A program made the position numbers and the translations under genes. Shown one piece after another: positions 1-12,599 of a stretch of DNA of 64,000 nucleotides; position 1 is the stretch's first letter, and the number at the start of each line of letters is the position of its first letter. Location: positions 211,352,982-211,416,981 of the forward strand of contig CM038215.1 in assembly GCA_021442155.1 (NCBI GenBank), written 5' to 3'. The notes under the pieces were generated by a model that was not told the origin of the DNA, made no database searches, and saw only the letters and a program-made list of their open reading frames with translations. This DNA comes from Cymbidium sinense. Lineage: Eukaryota > Streptophyta > Magnoliopsida > Asparagales > Orchidaceae.

Positions 1-3000
1 AAATAGATTATCATGACTAATCGAGCTAGAAATCTTGATTTAATCATTTTGTAATCACAGGATAAATCTTGACTATCCGATCTAAGATTAAACGGACAAG
101 ACAAAACTATGCCCACCAACGTTGAGTTAACAGCCACACCGAATGTTACAAATAACCAATATTGCAATGCCACATGGAAAGTGTTGCCGCATTAGCGTCC
201 ATGCAACGCTGATGGTTTAAAATGACTTAATTAGGTTTAAAAATATAATTAAATAGCCAGAACTTCAAAAAATTCATAACTAATTATAGAAAAATCCAAA
301 AAATACAAATAAGCCCATTTTGGAAAGTTTTGACATAGTTAAATTAATAAAAATAAATTCATAATTAATATTTAATGAACAATGCTTAATTAAATTTTAA
401 AGCTTAGGTTAATTATCTTAATTAAGCTCAAATTACTTGGCTAATTAATTCCAAATTTAGCAACTTGATTCTATTGGATGTCCTCTACCTCCCATATTTT
501 TGTTGGAATTATTTGCCATGTAGTTTGGAAATTCCAAATTTTCAATCCTATTTAACCTTTTTAAATGATTTAATAATTATTAAAGTAATGAATAGTAAAA
601 TTAAGTAATCAGGGTTAATCAATTAATGTAAATAGTGGTGATAACATGAGAATTAATTTGGACCTCCTCTCCTAATTATTTCGAAATGTATTCTTCTAAA
701 GGGTTTAAATAATATGTTTAATAATTAAGGGTAAACTAAGGAAAATTAATAATGAAATACAAATGAAATTAATTTAAATAACTATAGTATCAACCCATTA
801 ATCTCTCTATGTGTTTAATAACATAAAATCATAAGGAAATTTTGATTCTCTCATTACTGTGGGGAAATCACAAGATTATTTATCTTAAATCTTTTTCTTA
901 TTTAATTTAATTAATTCTTAAGCATTAACCTTAATTGCTTTAGATCTCTAGGTGCATTATAAATTTTATTTTTCCAATGCACATCATTGAAGGTTCAGGT
1001 TTAGGTGATTAATTAAATTAAAGAAGTTCAAGAAAGGTTATCAAATTGATATGATTAATAGATTAAACTTGATTAATCCATAAAATATATTTAATTTCCT
1101 CCCTTTATCATATTAAATAATCAACATGGGATGGGGTGAATTATATGTATTGCTTTCTCCTCTTTAGGTTTTAACAACTTGAATATTAAAGTCAAACATT
1201 AATGAAATTTTGAATATACTTAAGGGATGTTTATCTAACTTGATTATCTTTAGGTTCTAATTAAATCAAGTATATTGTGTAGTGGTATTCAATTACATCC
1301 TTTAAATTATCATAAATGTGCATGCCATGTGCTTCATGTATTCATGTTTTAAAGTCAAAAGAATATGATTGCATTTAAATTGCATGAGTTCGATAAATAT
1401 TATCATATGATGTGGCTATTATCATTAGTAAATCTCAAACTATTTTGAAACTATATGTTAGTTATGAATTAAATAATTTGAAGCTTAAATCAATGATTAT
1501 TAGTTTATTATGTGAAAATGAAATGTTCATTTACTTGTAATCAAAAGTTGGCAATTGAAGGTTTTACTCATATGTTCATACTTATGTATTCATGTATTTG
1601 AATTGACAAGTATATAGTCTGGACATCCCAGAAATATGAGCCTTTAAGTAGCCCGAAGGGGGTCTTAGATAATCTCACTTCCATAATTTAATAATGGCAC
1701 GTACTTGCTTATATTTTATCTATGTGTGTGTGTATATTAGAACATAAAGTAAAACCCTTTTTCTCTCTGCCATTAAGCTTTACATAAGTAAAAGATATTT
1801 ATGCATAACTTTTTCATGATTTTATTTCTTTGTTTATGTATATACTTATTTATATTTGAATTGGCAAGTATATAGTCTGGACATCCCTGGACTATAAGGT
1901 TTTAAGTAACCCCAAGGAGGTCTTAAATAATCTCACTTCCCTAGTTTAACAATGGCACATACTTGCTTAAACTCTTTATACATGTTTATATATGCTTAAA
2001 TATGAGATGAAAACCCATCTTCTATTAAATTCATGCATCAACATTCATTATGTACAAATATGAGTACATTGCATGTATATATATACTAAATCAAGCATTG
2101 AAGAAACTAAAAAGAGAAAGAATATGGATGTTATTGATAATGAAATAAAGTAGTGGAGTATTATTCATGTGACGGTGACTCAATTTAATTGGTCTTAAGA
2201 TTCCTTTCATGTTTGCATAAGATTCATTAAAGCTAATCTAAACTTTGGCTAAAATAAAATTCATGAATGGCCTATTCAGAAAGTTAAAGCAATAATAATA
2301 TATCTTTGGAAATCAACTTAAGTTAGGGATGAAAGAGTCAAGACTCTTTCTTCTCTTCATAATGATCAGATCTTAAGTAAGAAGTGAACAAAATAAGAAA
2401 AAATGCATAAGTTAAACTCAATCAAGCTACTAAAAGACTTAAAGTGAAATCACTCTTAATGGGTAATTTAAACAATCTTAAACCTTAGAGAATCCTTATC
2501 CTAAAGCTCAATCAAGACATAGCACACTAAGCCTTACCAAACACATTAGAATATTAAGTAACCGATCCTAGTATTAGGTTAGATCGGTGTATATTGTGCT
2601 GACATTTTTTTGTGATATAATATTTTAAATTGGATGTTAGGATTATTTATGTGTAAACTAGTGTTAGGTGATTATTATCTTAATGATATTTTATGTAGGA
2701 GATTGTGCTTGAGGGGCTACTATAATAATAACTGAATATAAATGCTCTTGCTTGCAAGGGTTGTTTATGTCACTAAGCAGAATCTAATTAGAACATGTGG
2801 GCCTGGTTATCTAAGTGCAAGGTGCTAAGTTCAAATATGTGAAATATAGCTGCTTGGTTTGTATATTTTTTTAGCTAACATCTATTTTGTTAGTGTAGTT
2901 AGATTTTGTTTTTCATAAAGATTTCATTTTTATAATAAGTTTAGAATTACTGTTATGAGGTTTAGGATGAGCAATGGCTAGAAGGAAAAGACCTAAAAGG

Positions 3001-4613
3001 CCTTGTGAAGCCTAGAGCAAGCTAATCCAAAAAGAAAATGGATAATATGAATTGAAGATCCCCATAGAATTTATTTTATTTGTAAATTTTAATTGTAATC
3101 TAGGTTGTATAAGGGTAGAGCTCATCTAACCAATTCTTTTTTTTTTGTGGTGTACGACGATACCCAGCCACATCGGCCTTTTTATTATTTTATGAAATCT
3201 AAATTTTTTATTGTTATGTTTAGATTGTGTAATAGAAATGTCATGCTTTTTATAGGTTTCTTAAAGTATGTATATTTGATTGTGGCCTAGATGCGGTATG
3301 CTCTTTAAGATAAAATTAAATTTTCTATCCTCACTAAATAATTCATAACTAAATTCTAATGTAACTCACAACCTCACACTAAAGCCTAGGTGTATAAACA
3401 AGATAATGAAAGATTTAGAAACCCCTTAGTTGAATGGTTGTATGTTGTAATAATATGCATGTCATATTTTTTCATTCTTGAATATAGGTGATCTCCCCTC
3501 TTGCATGATAAGGGATGAGCTTGACCTTTGAGAGTGGTCCCTTGCAGTGGAGAACACCTCTTCTAGCTGATTTAGCTGATAACTGAATTTCATCATGCAG
3601 ATAGGCATAATTATTTTAAGCCTTGGTTCAAGATAAACGTATCAAAATGATCTAAAAACTTTTAAATTTTTAATATTAGTGTAAGTTATGTTTGCATACC
3701 AAACATTACCTAGTCTCTTAGGGAGTGAGTTTAAGATTATAGCTTCTTTTCTAATTAAATAATAGCCTAACTATCTTGCATCTACAAAAGATTGACCTAC
3801 ATGGTTTTAAAGCATAGGAGGTGTTAGTTGGTAGCCACTCTAGTTGGTTGTAAGTCCAAAAGATTTAGGATGTGTTCATTCTCTCTTGTGAAGGTAAACC
3901 ACTATATCCCATTCTCCTCAATTAGACTTAGGCCATGCTTCTAGCTTTTACTAAAAAAATTTAGATTTAGGTTTTGTGGCAGCTTATTTCTCTCTTGATA
4001 TAAGTATAAGTCCTCACTTCTTATGCATCTCCACAATCTTGTGTTGTTGGGTTATAAGTCTTAACACTCTAATAAAATCTTAACTTAAACATAATAAGTT
4101 CTCCCCCTCAAAAATATAAAGGCTCATAGGATAGATTGGAGCATTCACTAGGCCTCATAGTACTTCAAATGTTCCTTACTTTTCTTCCTTTCAAATTCAA
4201 GAATAAGTCTTTTTGTTTGAACTTATCCCATTTGATTTCAAAAAGTACCAATTCTTTGATAGTCTAGCCTTAAAATCTTTGGAGATATTTACTAACCACT
4301 TTAATCGAGAGTGTTTTTAGGAAGCTTCCATTTTCTAAGATGTAATTAATTATGGGGGTTTTCCTCCATAGAGAACTAAAGAACCCGGCTTAAATGAACC
4401 TTACTCTACTTTATTTATGTAAAGTGGTGGAAAGACCTCTAGTTTATACGAAGACTCATCTGCCTTAGGAGTCCTTATTAGGTGATTAAGTTTATTATAG
4501 GGTGATATTTTTATCTTTCAAGATGGTATATCATACCTTAATGTTGCTCCCGATCACTTCAATAAGTACCCCCTAAGATCTGCATGGTGTCCCTACAACT
4601 CCAAATTAAAACA
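1..4613 (+). mobile_element. Partial long LTR of the Tat-like family, inverted relative to the two large elements
   Basis: This block is the reverse complement of the left part of the element 1 LTR (about 14302-18850). Shared landmarks in reverse order are the PBS-side LTR end near 4575-4613 (ATCTGCATGGTGTCCC then AACACCATA), the segment with CACATCGGCCTTTTTATT near 3170, and two copies of the LTR motif with TCTGGACATCCC at about 1612-1705 and 1862-1965. The LTR start lies off the left edge. If the LTR is a 5' LTR, the element reads + and its interior lies to the right, but the sequence after 4613 only weakly resembles the family PBS. A solo or 3' LTR is also possible. Confidence 0.75.
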
Positions 4614-6868
4614 CCATAAGTTGCCAGTTATATGCTGATCTATAGTGTAGAGTTTTACATTATCCTATATAAAGTTATTGAGTAGTTTATGACTAAGCTA
4701 GTGTGGTGATAAATATTGTTCCACTAAGTGATATGATATAAGAATATTTTGGATGACTTCAGAGTATGTAGTGCTAGAGTTTGTAGCATTTGTATAAGAA
4801 TAAGTCATAATAGATCAACATGTCCATACGAGCCATAAAACCTTAAACATCATTCTGCATAAACATTTTAAGCATATTTTTATTGAACATGATTATTATT
4901 TCAAGTGATTATCTAGTGTTGCACAAAGAACACATGGTGATATTAAACAAAGAATTTGAAGGATAAATATGAAAGTCCTATAACAAGATTTTAGAAGGTG
5001 TTAGTGAAGAACATTGCTTGAAGACATTAAAAAATTATATTATTTTTTATTTTATGTTAATTTTATGTTAATTTTCAAAGTCTTTATAAGACCTATCAAA
5101 TTTGTATATAATGTCATATATTTAAGAGTAGAGAGGCATTGTGAATTTAAACTTTGTGTGTTATATAAAATGCTTTGTTTTGTTGTTATTGAATTTTTTA
5201 GTGAAGTTTGAAACAAAATTTGAAAGCGACGTTCCATGGTATGAGGGCTTGATATCCATCAACATAAAAGGGGATTTGATTATACTTGCTACTAAGGCTA
5301 CTTTGATGTGTACTCTACAATTCATATGATGATCTTTTCTATATTTTTTATCTTTTTTTTTGTGTTGTATTGTGAATGAAGTCTACTATGTTATAAAATT
5401 GTTCTCTCTAAAATTTCACTACTAAAAAGTCATTATTTGATTCATTATTGTGGGCAGCCAGATCTGAGGAAGAATTGATCTAATTTTATTCTTATTAATG
5501 TTTGATGTATTTAAATCACATAAAATCTTGTGAAATTCTCCATATTTATAGTAAAACTTATAGTATTTCATGTCTAGTGATAAATTGTGTTTCTCCTCAC
5601 TATTTTTTCAACTTCTATCAACTGTAAATCTGATTACAGTCAGTCAGTCAAAGAGATTTTGATGTGACTAGTTTTGAGAGGATTTCAAAAATAAATACCT
5701 AAACCCCATGAAATTTAATAAAATTTTTTAAATCATAAATAAAATTAACTATATACATTTTGCCTTTTATTTGAAGTAATTTGGAGTTTTTGTAATAGGA
5801 ATTCCAATTATTTGAAGTTAGAATTCCATATTTGGTTCCATTCTCTATTTAGGGTATCTCGACCCAAATTACTAATGTAACTAAAACACCACTCTAAATT
5901 AAACATTACCAATCCTTTTCTCACTTACTAGGTATTTTAAGCAAGCTCTCATCAACTAACTTGGTCGCCCTAAGTGACCCATCTACAACACACATTGTTA
6001 TCCAAACATATTATTATGTGGGCATCATAATATAGGGAAGTTATAATATAATTAAATGACAATTAAGGCAACTACCAAATAGGGACATTGATCCTATGCC
6101 ACCTAAGGACCAACCCAATATTGTATAATTATGTGAGTCTCGTCATGCTCTCGCATCTAGATGTTATAAGTTCTTATACTCTAATATTTATTCAAGTAGT
6201 ATTATATTAATCAATAGTGATTTTTTAATTTGATAATGTTTGTTTGCATATTTATTTACTAAGGTACCATTGTAGATGGTATTTTGCATATATTGATGGC
6301 TAGGGAATAGCATATTACATGCTTATGAATAGTTAAAGGATGAGAAAATATGGGTTTTGATTGTATTAGGCACATGCATTGCATCATGTTAGACTGCTTG
6401 TTGACAATGCTAGTAGTACATTGGTCATACTAAACCAACACTTTTTACTTTCCTATAGAGAAGATGATCACCACGTAGGATGATGGCATGATACTTAGAG
6501 TTTGAATTAATGCTCCTATTATTGGAAGTATTGATGTTGGTGCTAGATATAGGTGGCTATCATGACCGTATTATTGTGACAACCTACTATACTATCACTT
6601 GAGCTAGAAGTTATTTATCATTATCTTGTTCATCATGATATAATATACTTATTTTGATTGGGAAATGCTGATTCTTAAACATGCTTGCCTCTTTTATAGC
6701 TTTTTATCATAAGTCATAACTAAATCTGAATAATATTGAGTTTGATTATTATCTTCATGCATACTTGCTCTTCAGATTGCACACTTTTGTCATACTAGAA
6801 ACATTGAGTTGTGAGATGCACTTGTAATATCTTATAAATATGGAGGTCTTAGTTCAATTTTTAAAATA
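4614..6868. other. AT-rich sequence with no recognisable gene, probable decayed element interior
   Basis: Short open frames occur at 5014-5211 and 5141-5329, but neither shows a domain and base composition is that of the surroundings. The position next to the LTR end suggests decayed retroelement interior. No tandem array, tRNA or coding domain was seen. Confidence 0.3.
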
Positions 6869-7078
6869 GTGGGGCTTATGTTGGCACATTTATATAGCGA
6901 GTTAAAAAATGCCACTAAGCCTGATCATGCCCACAATACAGGCTACCTACATCTTGATGCTACACTAGCACAAGGTCCCTTGAGTAGAGCTAAGACAAGG
7001 AAGATGAAGGATATTCATCGAGGCCCCATCACTAGAAGTAAGAGCATTAGGAGGACAACGAGATTGAAGAAAGTATGA
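6869..7078 (+). pseudogene. Fragment with two GPxxR-type basic motifs, like a plant retroelement polyprotein tail
   Basis: The 69-residue open frame carries two similar basic motifs, QGPLSRAKTRKMKD and RGPITRSKSIRRTT. From memory, motifs of the form GPxTRxxxK occur near the C-terminus of some plant Ty3-gypsy polyproteins, so this may be the end of a decayed gag-pol reading +. There is no other domain, and no upstream integrase could be read. The ATG at 6869 is simply the first in the open frame. The assignment rests on the motif alone and is weak. Confidence 0.3.
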
Positions 7079-8748
7079 AGGCCTATAAAAGACCTAGTTT
7101 TGCACATTGTATGTCATATTTTGTCAAGCTATATTTTTTAATGGAATTATGGAACTCTATGTGCAATTATCATTAAAGTTATATTAAGTGTTGTAATATC
7201 TTAAAAAAGGAAGGGCTTAAGTCCTTAATGTAATTTTTAACTAATTAATTATAATAGGGGTTTGAAGAGGGTAATCAGTGGTTCCATGGAGGAGTAGTGG
7301 CTCTTTTACCTATTCCCTCCAAAGTCAAATTTAAAATGATCTCTTGTCTTGAAACTATTATGCTAATATTAATGAAGACTTTTGGCTATTGTTTTAAGAA
7401 AATATGGTGAAAATCTTTTGTAGTTGGAGCTTGATGGCGAGCCCAAGGAGGTTTAGTGATCTTACTTTTGGGTGAGTAACGCTTCAATTTTATTTAAATT
7501 AATTTCATGTGAATTGTCTTTGTTGTAATTCTTTATTATGGGATGTTCTTGTGATTGTGTTGCACCATGATAAGCTCAAAGCTCTATGTTTCCACCACAA
7601 AATCCATCTTAATTCCCATAAGAAGGGGTTGGCCTAGTCCTATGGTTTTTAGGTCCTAGTCTTACTGTTGATTGCATTTGGCTAACCAAATCTCTATATC
7701 CATAGTTAACATCATCCTCTATAATATCAAGGTGTTTAATAGGGTATGTTATTTGCAAAATCTTTTGTGTAACCAATTATAGAAAAATTTTGAAAAAAAT
7801 ATTTGAACCCTTCCAAATTTTATAAAAGAATTTTGATTAAATTTAAACTCCTCATTTTGTTATTTTCTATTTATTTCATATGATTTGAATCTTAAAAGTT
7901 TTGATTATTAAAAGTTGAGATTTGGGATTGTTTGTCGTCAAGTGCTTGGCCAACTACTTTACCCTCATAAAACCTAATTTCATTTAAATATAAACTCTAC
8001 CTCATATAGCCTTACTCTCCTAACCATCTTAGGAGAGCTCTTAATTCACTAAAATTTGATCGCTTCAACGATCTAACTCCACAAACTCACATCACTTCTT
8101 CCTCAATTTTGGATAAGGAGCACTTGCATATTGGTCATCTCACACTACATGTCCCTTACCCCAAAGAGTTTTAGGGAAAGAACTTGGACTATTGATATGA
8201 AAGCATTTGCAAAAATTATCAACTAATTTTATATTCTTTTGTTTGAGGAATAAAATTGGAAAAATGTGACTTAGCATAATTAAGACTTATAAGGATGAGA
8301 TTGACAGCTTATTATGAAGCTAGGTCAATATAATTACCAAATGCATATTTCTTCTTATACTTTAGACATATAGCTATTATCATAATTTTATATAAGAAAA
8401 CCACAAACAGGTGATCTAGAAGCCCTAGAATGTCAAAATCATGCTTCAAGTGTCTAATTCATGCACATCACAAGTTGTAATATGGCGTAGCTTAATCATT
8501 ATCATTTATTTGAGTGGCTTCTACCAGATAAAGTCATATGATAGTTTGGAGCTATACAGTGGATAGATATGGAGTCGATGGAGCCTAGGTTTAAAAGAGT
8601 CAATGGTAAGAGTAAATCCAAATGCTACCTCCCTCCTAGGCAGTAACTCCACAGCTAGAATCTTAACAAATTGGGATGACTTCCTAGATAGGATTACTAC
8701 AAGAGCCTCTAAGGCATCTAAGTATTCCAAACATGACTAGCCATATCA
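7079..8748. other. Unassigned AT-rich sequence before the LINE endonuclease
   Basis: No domain was recognised in any frame. The stretch may hold the rest of the element that begins at the left edge, the missing front of the element 2 3' LTR, or the ORF1 part of the LINE. None of these could be shown by reading. Confidence 0.3.
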
Positions 8749-9540
8749 TTTGAAAAATTAGAGGTATTGTTGATCAATCATCCTCTAAGAGACTTAATAG
8801 TCTCATTAAAACACACAATCTTAACATCTTTTTCATTCTTGAACTTCTCATTCATCCCCAAAGTTTTGATAAACTCAAAAGGAAGTTCATAAAATTCCAC
8901 ATCTTATAAAACTGCAATAATATGATTTTTTGCTCTTTTGAAAACACCCCTTCCATGTTGATCATTCGCTGGATGATCTTTAATTTCTCCATACCTATAT
9001 TACCTATAGCAATTACTCAATATATGCAACCTTTGTTTATGCAGCATGCACTAGAAATTCAAGAATACATCTTTGGTCTAACATCATTAACATTAGCCAA
9101 AGTTTCCTTCATGGCTGGTTGGTTGGTGGTGATTTTAATATGATTACCAATGCACTAGAAAACAAAGGAGGTAGGAAACCAAATGAATCTATTATGAGGG
9201 AATTTGCTGATTACATTGAAGATGCATTGCTTATTGATCTAGGTTACATTGGCTTCCCTTTTACTTGGAAATGGGGTAGAGTATTTGAAAGGCTAGACAA
9301 AATTCTGCTTAATTTCCAATGGTATAACATTTTTCATAATGTTGTTGTAAGACACCTGAATAGAACTGGATCTAATCATGCTTCTTTGCTTTTAACCATC
9401 CATCACATCACCAAACCATCTAAACATGCCTTCGGATTTTGGAACATGTGGACCCAACACAGTCTATTCAATAACTACCTTTTGGATGTCTGGAAGTCTA
9501 ATGCATCAGATCCTTGGATCAGATTATAAACCCTTCATAA
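8749..9540 (+). pseudogene. LINE endonuclease domain, inactivated
   Basis: The N-terminal IRGI motif is readable at about 8755, but the Trp expected before it is a stop (TGA). Further on come GGDFN (about 9121), GFPFTW (about 9250), RLDKILLN (about 9290) and GSNHASLLL (about 9368). In the AP-endonuclease family the last motif is normally SDH, with the Asp-His pair part of the active site. Here codon 9374-9376 reads AAT (Asn). The first half and the GDFN part lie in different frames, so at least one frameshift is present. The enzyme would nick target DNA for target-primed reverse transcription, and this copy cannot be functional. Confidence 0.85.
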
Positions 9541-10950
9541 GAATTTAATCAAAGCTCTAAAATAGTGGAACTAAACTATGTTTGGTGATATTCACAAGCA
9601 AATTGGGTCACATGAGCTTAAAGTTTCTCTCCTGGAAAATAACTGCATCAAAGACTCTTCAATTCAAGCTAAAGAAGATCTTAAACTTGCATGGACTTTC
9701 AACTTATTAATCAACGGAATGGGATAGGAATTCTAAATTTTATCATTCCTCCATCCAGTAAAAGAGAGAATACAAAGCCATCACAAAAATCAAAACAAAC
9801 AACACTTGCCTGCACACTATGGAGGACATTATCGAAGATGGGATTAATTACTTCAAAGTTCTTTTTCAGGAACAAACAGTAAATTTGAACATATTCAATG
9901 AGAACTTACTAAATTCCAATGGTATAGGAGCTGGTCACTTGAACCTTACTTACCTTCCAAAGGAGGATGAAATTTGGGAGTGTCTTACTTCCTTCAATGG
10001 ATCTAAAGTAGCTAGGTTGTTTTACTGCTCACTTCTATCAGCTTTCTTAGAATTGGATCAAGCAAGACATGATTACATCCATTCAGGCCTTCTCCAATGG
10101 AAAGGAGATACATAACTATTTTGCACATCCACCATTACACTCATACCCAAATCCAATAGCAAATAAAATTGGAAAAATTTTAAACCCATAAGCCTCTCTA
10201 CTGTTAGTACCAAAATTATAAGCAAACTCGTTGTCAATAAACTGCAACCATTCCTACCAAAATTCATCCATCCTAACCAAATTGCCTTTATCAAGGGAAG
10301 AACCATTGATGAAAACATTCTATTAGCCCAATAGCTCATACAGGATCTTGAAAAGAACTATAGAGGTGCTAATCTAATCATCAAACTAGATATTAAAAAA
10401 ACTTTTGGCACTATCAACTAAAATTTTATCATGGAAAATCTGAAGGTGAGGGGTTTCAATGATGAATTCTGCTCTCTCATCAATATCCTCATCCTAAACA
10501 ACTATTACTCCCTACTCATTAATGGGGAGGTACATGGCTTCTTTAAAGCTTCAAGAGTCATCAAAAAAGGTGACCCCTTATCTTCTTATCTTTTCATACT
10601 TTCTTTTGATTATCTTTCCAAAATGCTAGAAGAAAGACACATAAAAAAGTCTATTAATTATTAGTCCAAAAGAAAAAATCAATATTTCCCACCTAGCTTT
10701 GCTAATGACCTCCTTATATTTTGTAATGGTTCTAAGACTTCCATTAAACATATCAAGAATATATTGGACTCCTTTGAAGCCATCTTAGGATTGACTTTCA
10801 ATAAGGAAAAATGATTTTCATAATGAGCAAATTTTGCACCATAGATCAGAAGTGGATCAAGGATTACATTGGCTTCAATCAATTCCAACTTCCTCTCAAT
10901 TACCTTAGGATAAACATCTATAAAGGAAGAGCTAATTATCAACTCCATTT
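9541..10950 (+). pseudogene. LINE reverse transcriptase domain, inactivated
   Basis: Readable segments in order are KAITKIKTNN and a YFKVLFQEQ stretch of the linker (about 9770-9880), LTYLPKEDEIWECL (about 9940), ITLIPKSNS (about 10137), KPISLSTVSTKIISK (about 10185), IAFIKGRTIDENI (about 10280), the motif A region KLDIKKTFGTIN (about 10383, where the second Asp of the usual AFD or AYD is Gly), RVIKKGDPLSSYLF (about 10553), and the catalytic box FANDLLIF at 10698-10721. The family box is FADD, so codon 10704-10706 has changed the first Asp to Asn. Several in-frame stops are also present. Confidence 0.9.
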
Positions 10951-11689
10951 ATACTAGAATCAATTCATGGAAAAACACTTTCCTATATACTGGTGGAAAA
11001 ATTACATTATTATAAAGTATCCCTTGCTCCATTCCTCTTTATTCAACCAAAATAATGAATATGCCACGCCAGGTGTAAAAAAAGACAGAGAGAATGTTCA
11101 ATAGATTCTTATAGAGTGGATATAAAACTCTTTCCACTGGGTTAGTTGGAAGAAAATGTGCAAGCCTAAGGTTGAAGAGGACTAGGTTTTAGATCTCTCT
11201 CTGATTCAATCATCATTAATCAGCTCAAACTTTGGATCAAACTAAGGAAAAATGATTCTCTTTGGGCAAAATTTCTTATTAGTAACTCTAGGGTGCAACC
11301 AAGGAGAATTGACTCCCATCAATGGCCGCTGAAACTTAAAAATCTTATTGAAGACCATATCTTTTGGAAATTGGGTAGGGGGATATCTATTTTTCTAGTG
11401 ATCAATGGTTCCTGATGGCTTGCTTTTAGATCATCTAATCTTCTTATCCCTGATCATCTTATTATCTCTGATTTTTGAGCTAACCATAATTGGGATATCC
11501 CAAAGCTAAGGAATTATCTCAATGAGCATCTTACAAAGGAGATTAACAACATTCCAATCCATCCACATATATGCTTGATAAATTTTTGTTGAAATGCAAT
11601 ATTGTTAAATCATCCTTGTACAAAAATTCATTCACTATCCTTAAATAGGCTGACATTAATACTGAGAAGTAGCCTACCTTTTAGAGTGC

Positions 11690-12520
11690 AGCTATCAAGC
11701 CTTCAGTCTCTTTCCTTTGCTGGAGGTTATGACACTATCTCCTTCCAACTGATGATATCTTGAAACTTAAAGGGCTTAAAATCACCTTTGTCTGCAACCT
11801 TTGTGGAAGAGATTAAAAGAGCATACAACATTTGTTTGTCAACTGCTCCATTAGTACTCAGATTTAGATTGAATCTCACTCCATCTGCCAAATTCAAACA
11901 CCAAAAAATGTGACCACTCGAAATTTTCTGCAAGCATGGAGAAGATTCAGGGCTCATAAAATTGATCATATTTATGTCAATCCCCTTATTACCATTTCCT
12001 TCATTTGGACGGCAAGAAACTTAAATAAGCATGAAAATCAAGGGCTTGGTAAAAAAAAACATTTTTCTAAATATAAAAAATCTTGTCTCTAAGATGGAAT
12101 GGGCAAATCTTGTCAATGCTTCTCCCTTGCATTTTCAACGTCTCCATCCCTTATTTTGCAAATAAATGCACTCTTTGTGGAAGCCAAGGCCTGCCTTACA
12201 ACTTTAAGAATTGCAACCTCCTTTCATCTCCCTAGCATCTGGATTGAATTTGACTCCTTGAATCTCTGTAATTATATTTCAAAGCAAGTACCTCACCCCT
12301 AGTATCTCACCTATATTCTAATTAGAATCTTTATTTTGGTCTAATTATTTGAGTTTTATATTAGTCATATACACAGAGAAGGCAACCATTTGGCTAATAT
12401 TTTGGAAAGGATGGGTTCACTTTTGGAGGAGCCTATCTTGTCCTTTTGTCTTATACCTCAAATTGTTACATCACTCAAAGGAGACCTTCTAGACATACAA
12501 TACATTAGAAGATTGTAACT
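11690..12520 (+). pseudogene. LINE C-terminal zf-RVT and RNase H-like segment
   Basis: At 11700-11860 the translation runs SFLCWRL, a stop, HYLLPTDDILKLKG, FVCNLCGRD and QHLFVNC, the cysteine/histidine layout of the zf-RVT domain that follows plant LINE reverse transcriptases. From about 12157 an RNase H-like segment reads FVEAKACLTTLRIA and IEFDSLNLCNYIS, matching the EAxA and ESDSxxL positions of the RVT_3 family, followed by the REGNHLAN-like stretch at about 12380. Frameshifts and stops separate the pieces. The order supports a plant L1 rather than an RTE or SINE. Confidence 0.8.
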
Positions 12521-12599
12521 TTTCTTTATTATTTGGGTGGGTTATACTCTCAAATTTATCTTAAAAAATATTTGTAATTTCAAAAAAATTAAAAAAATT

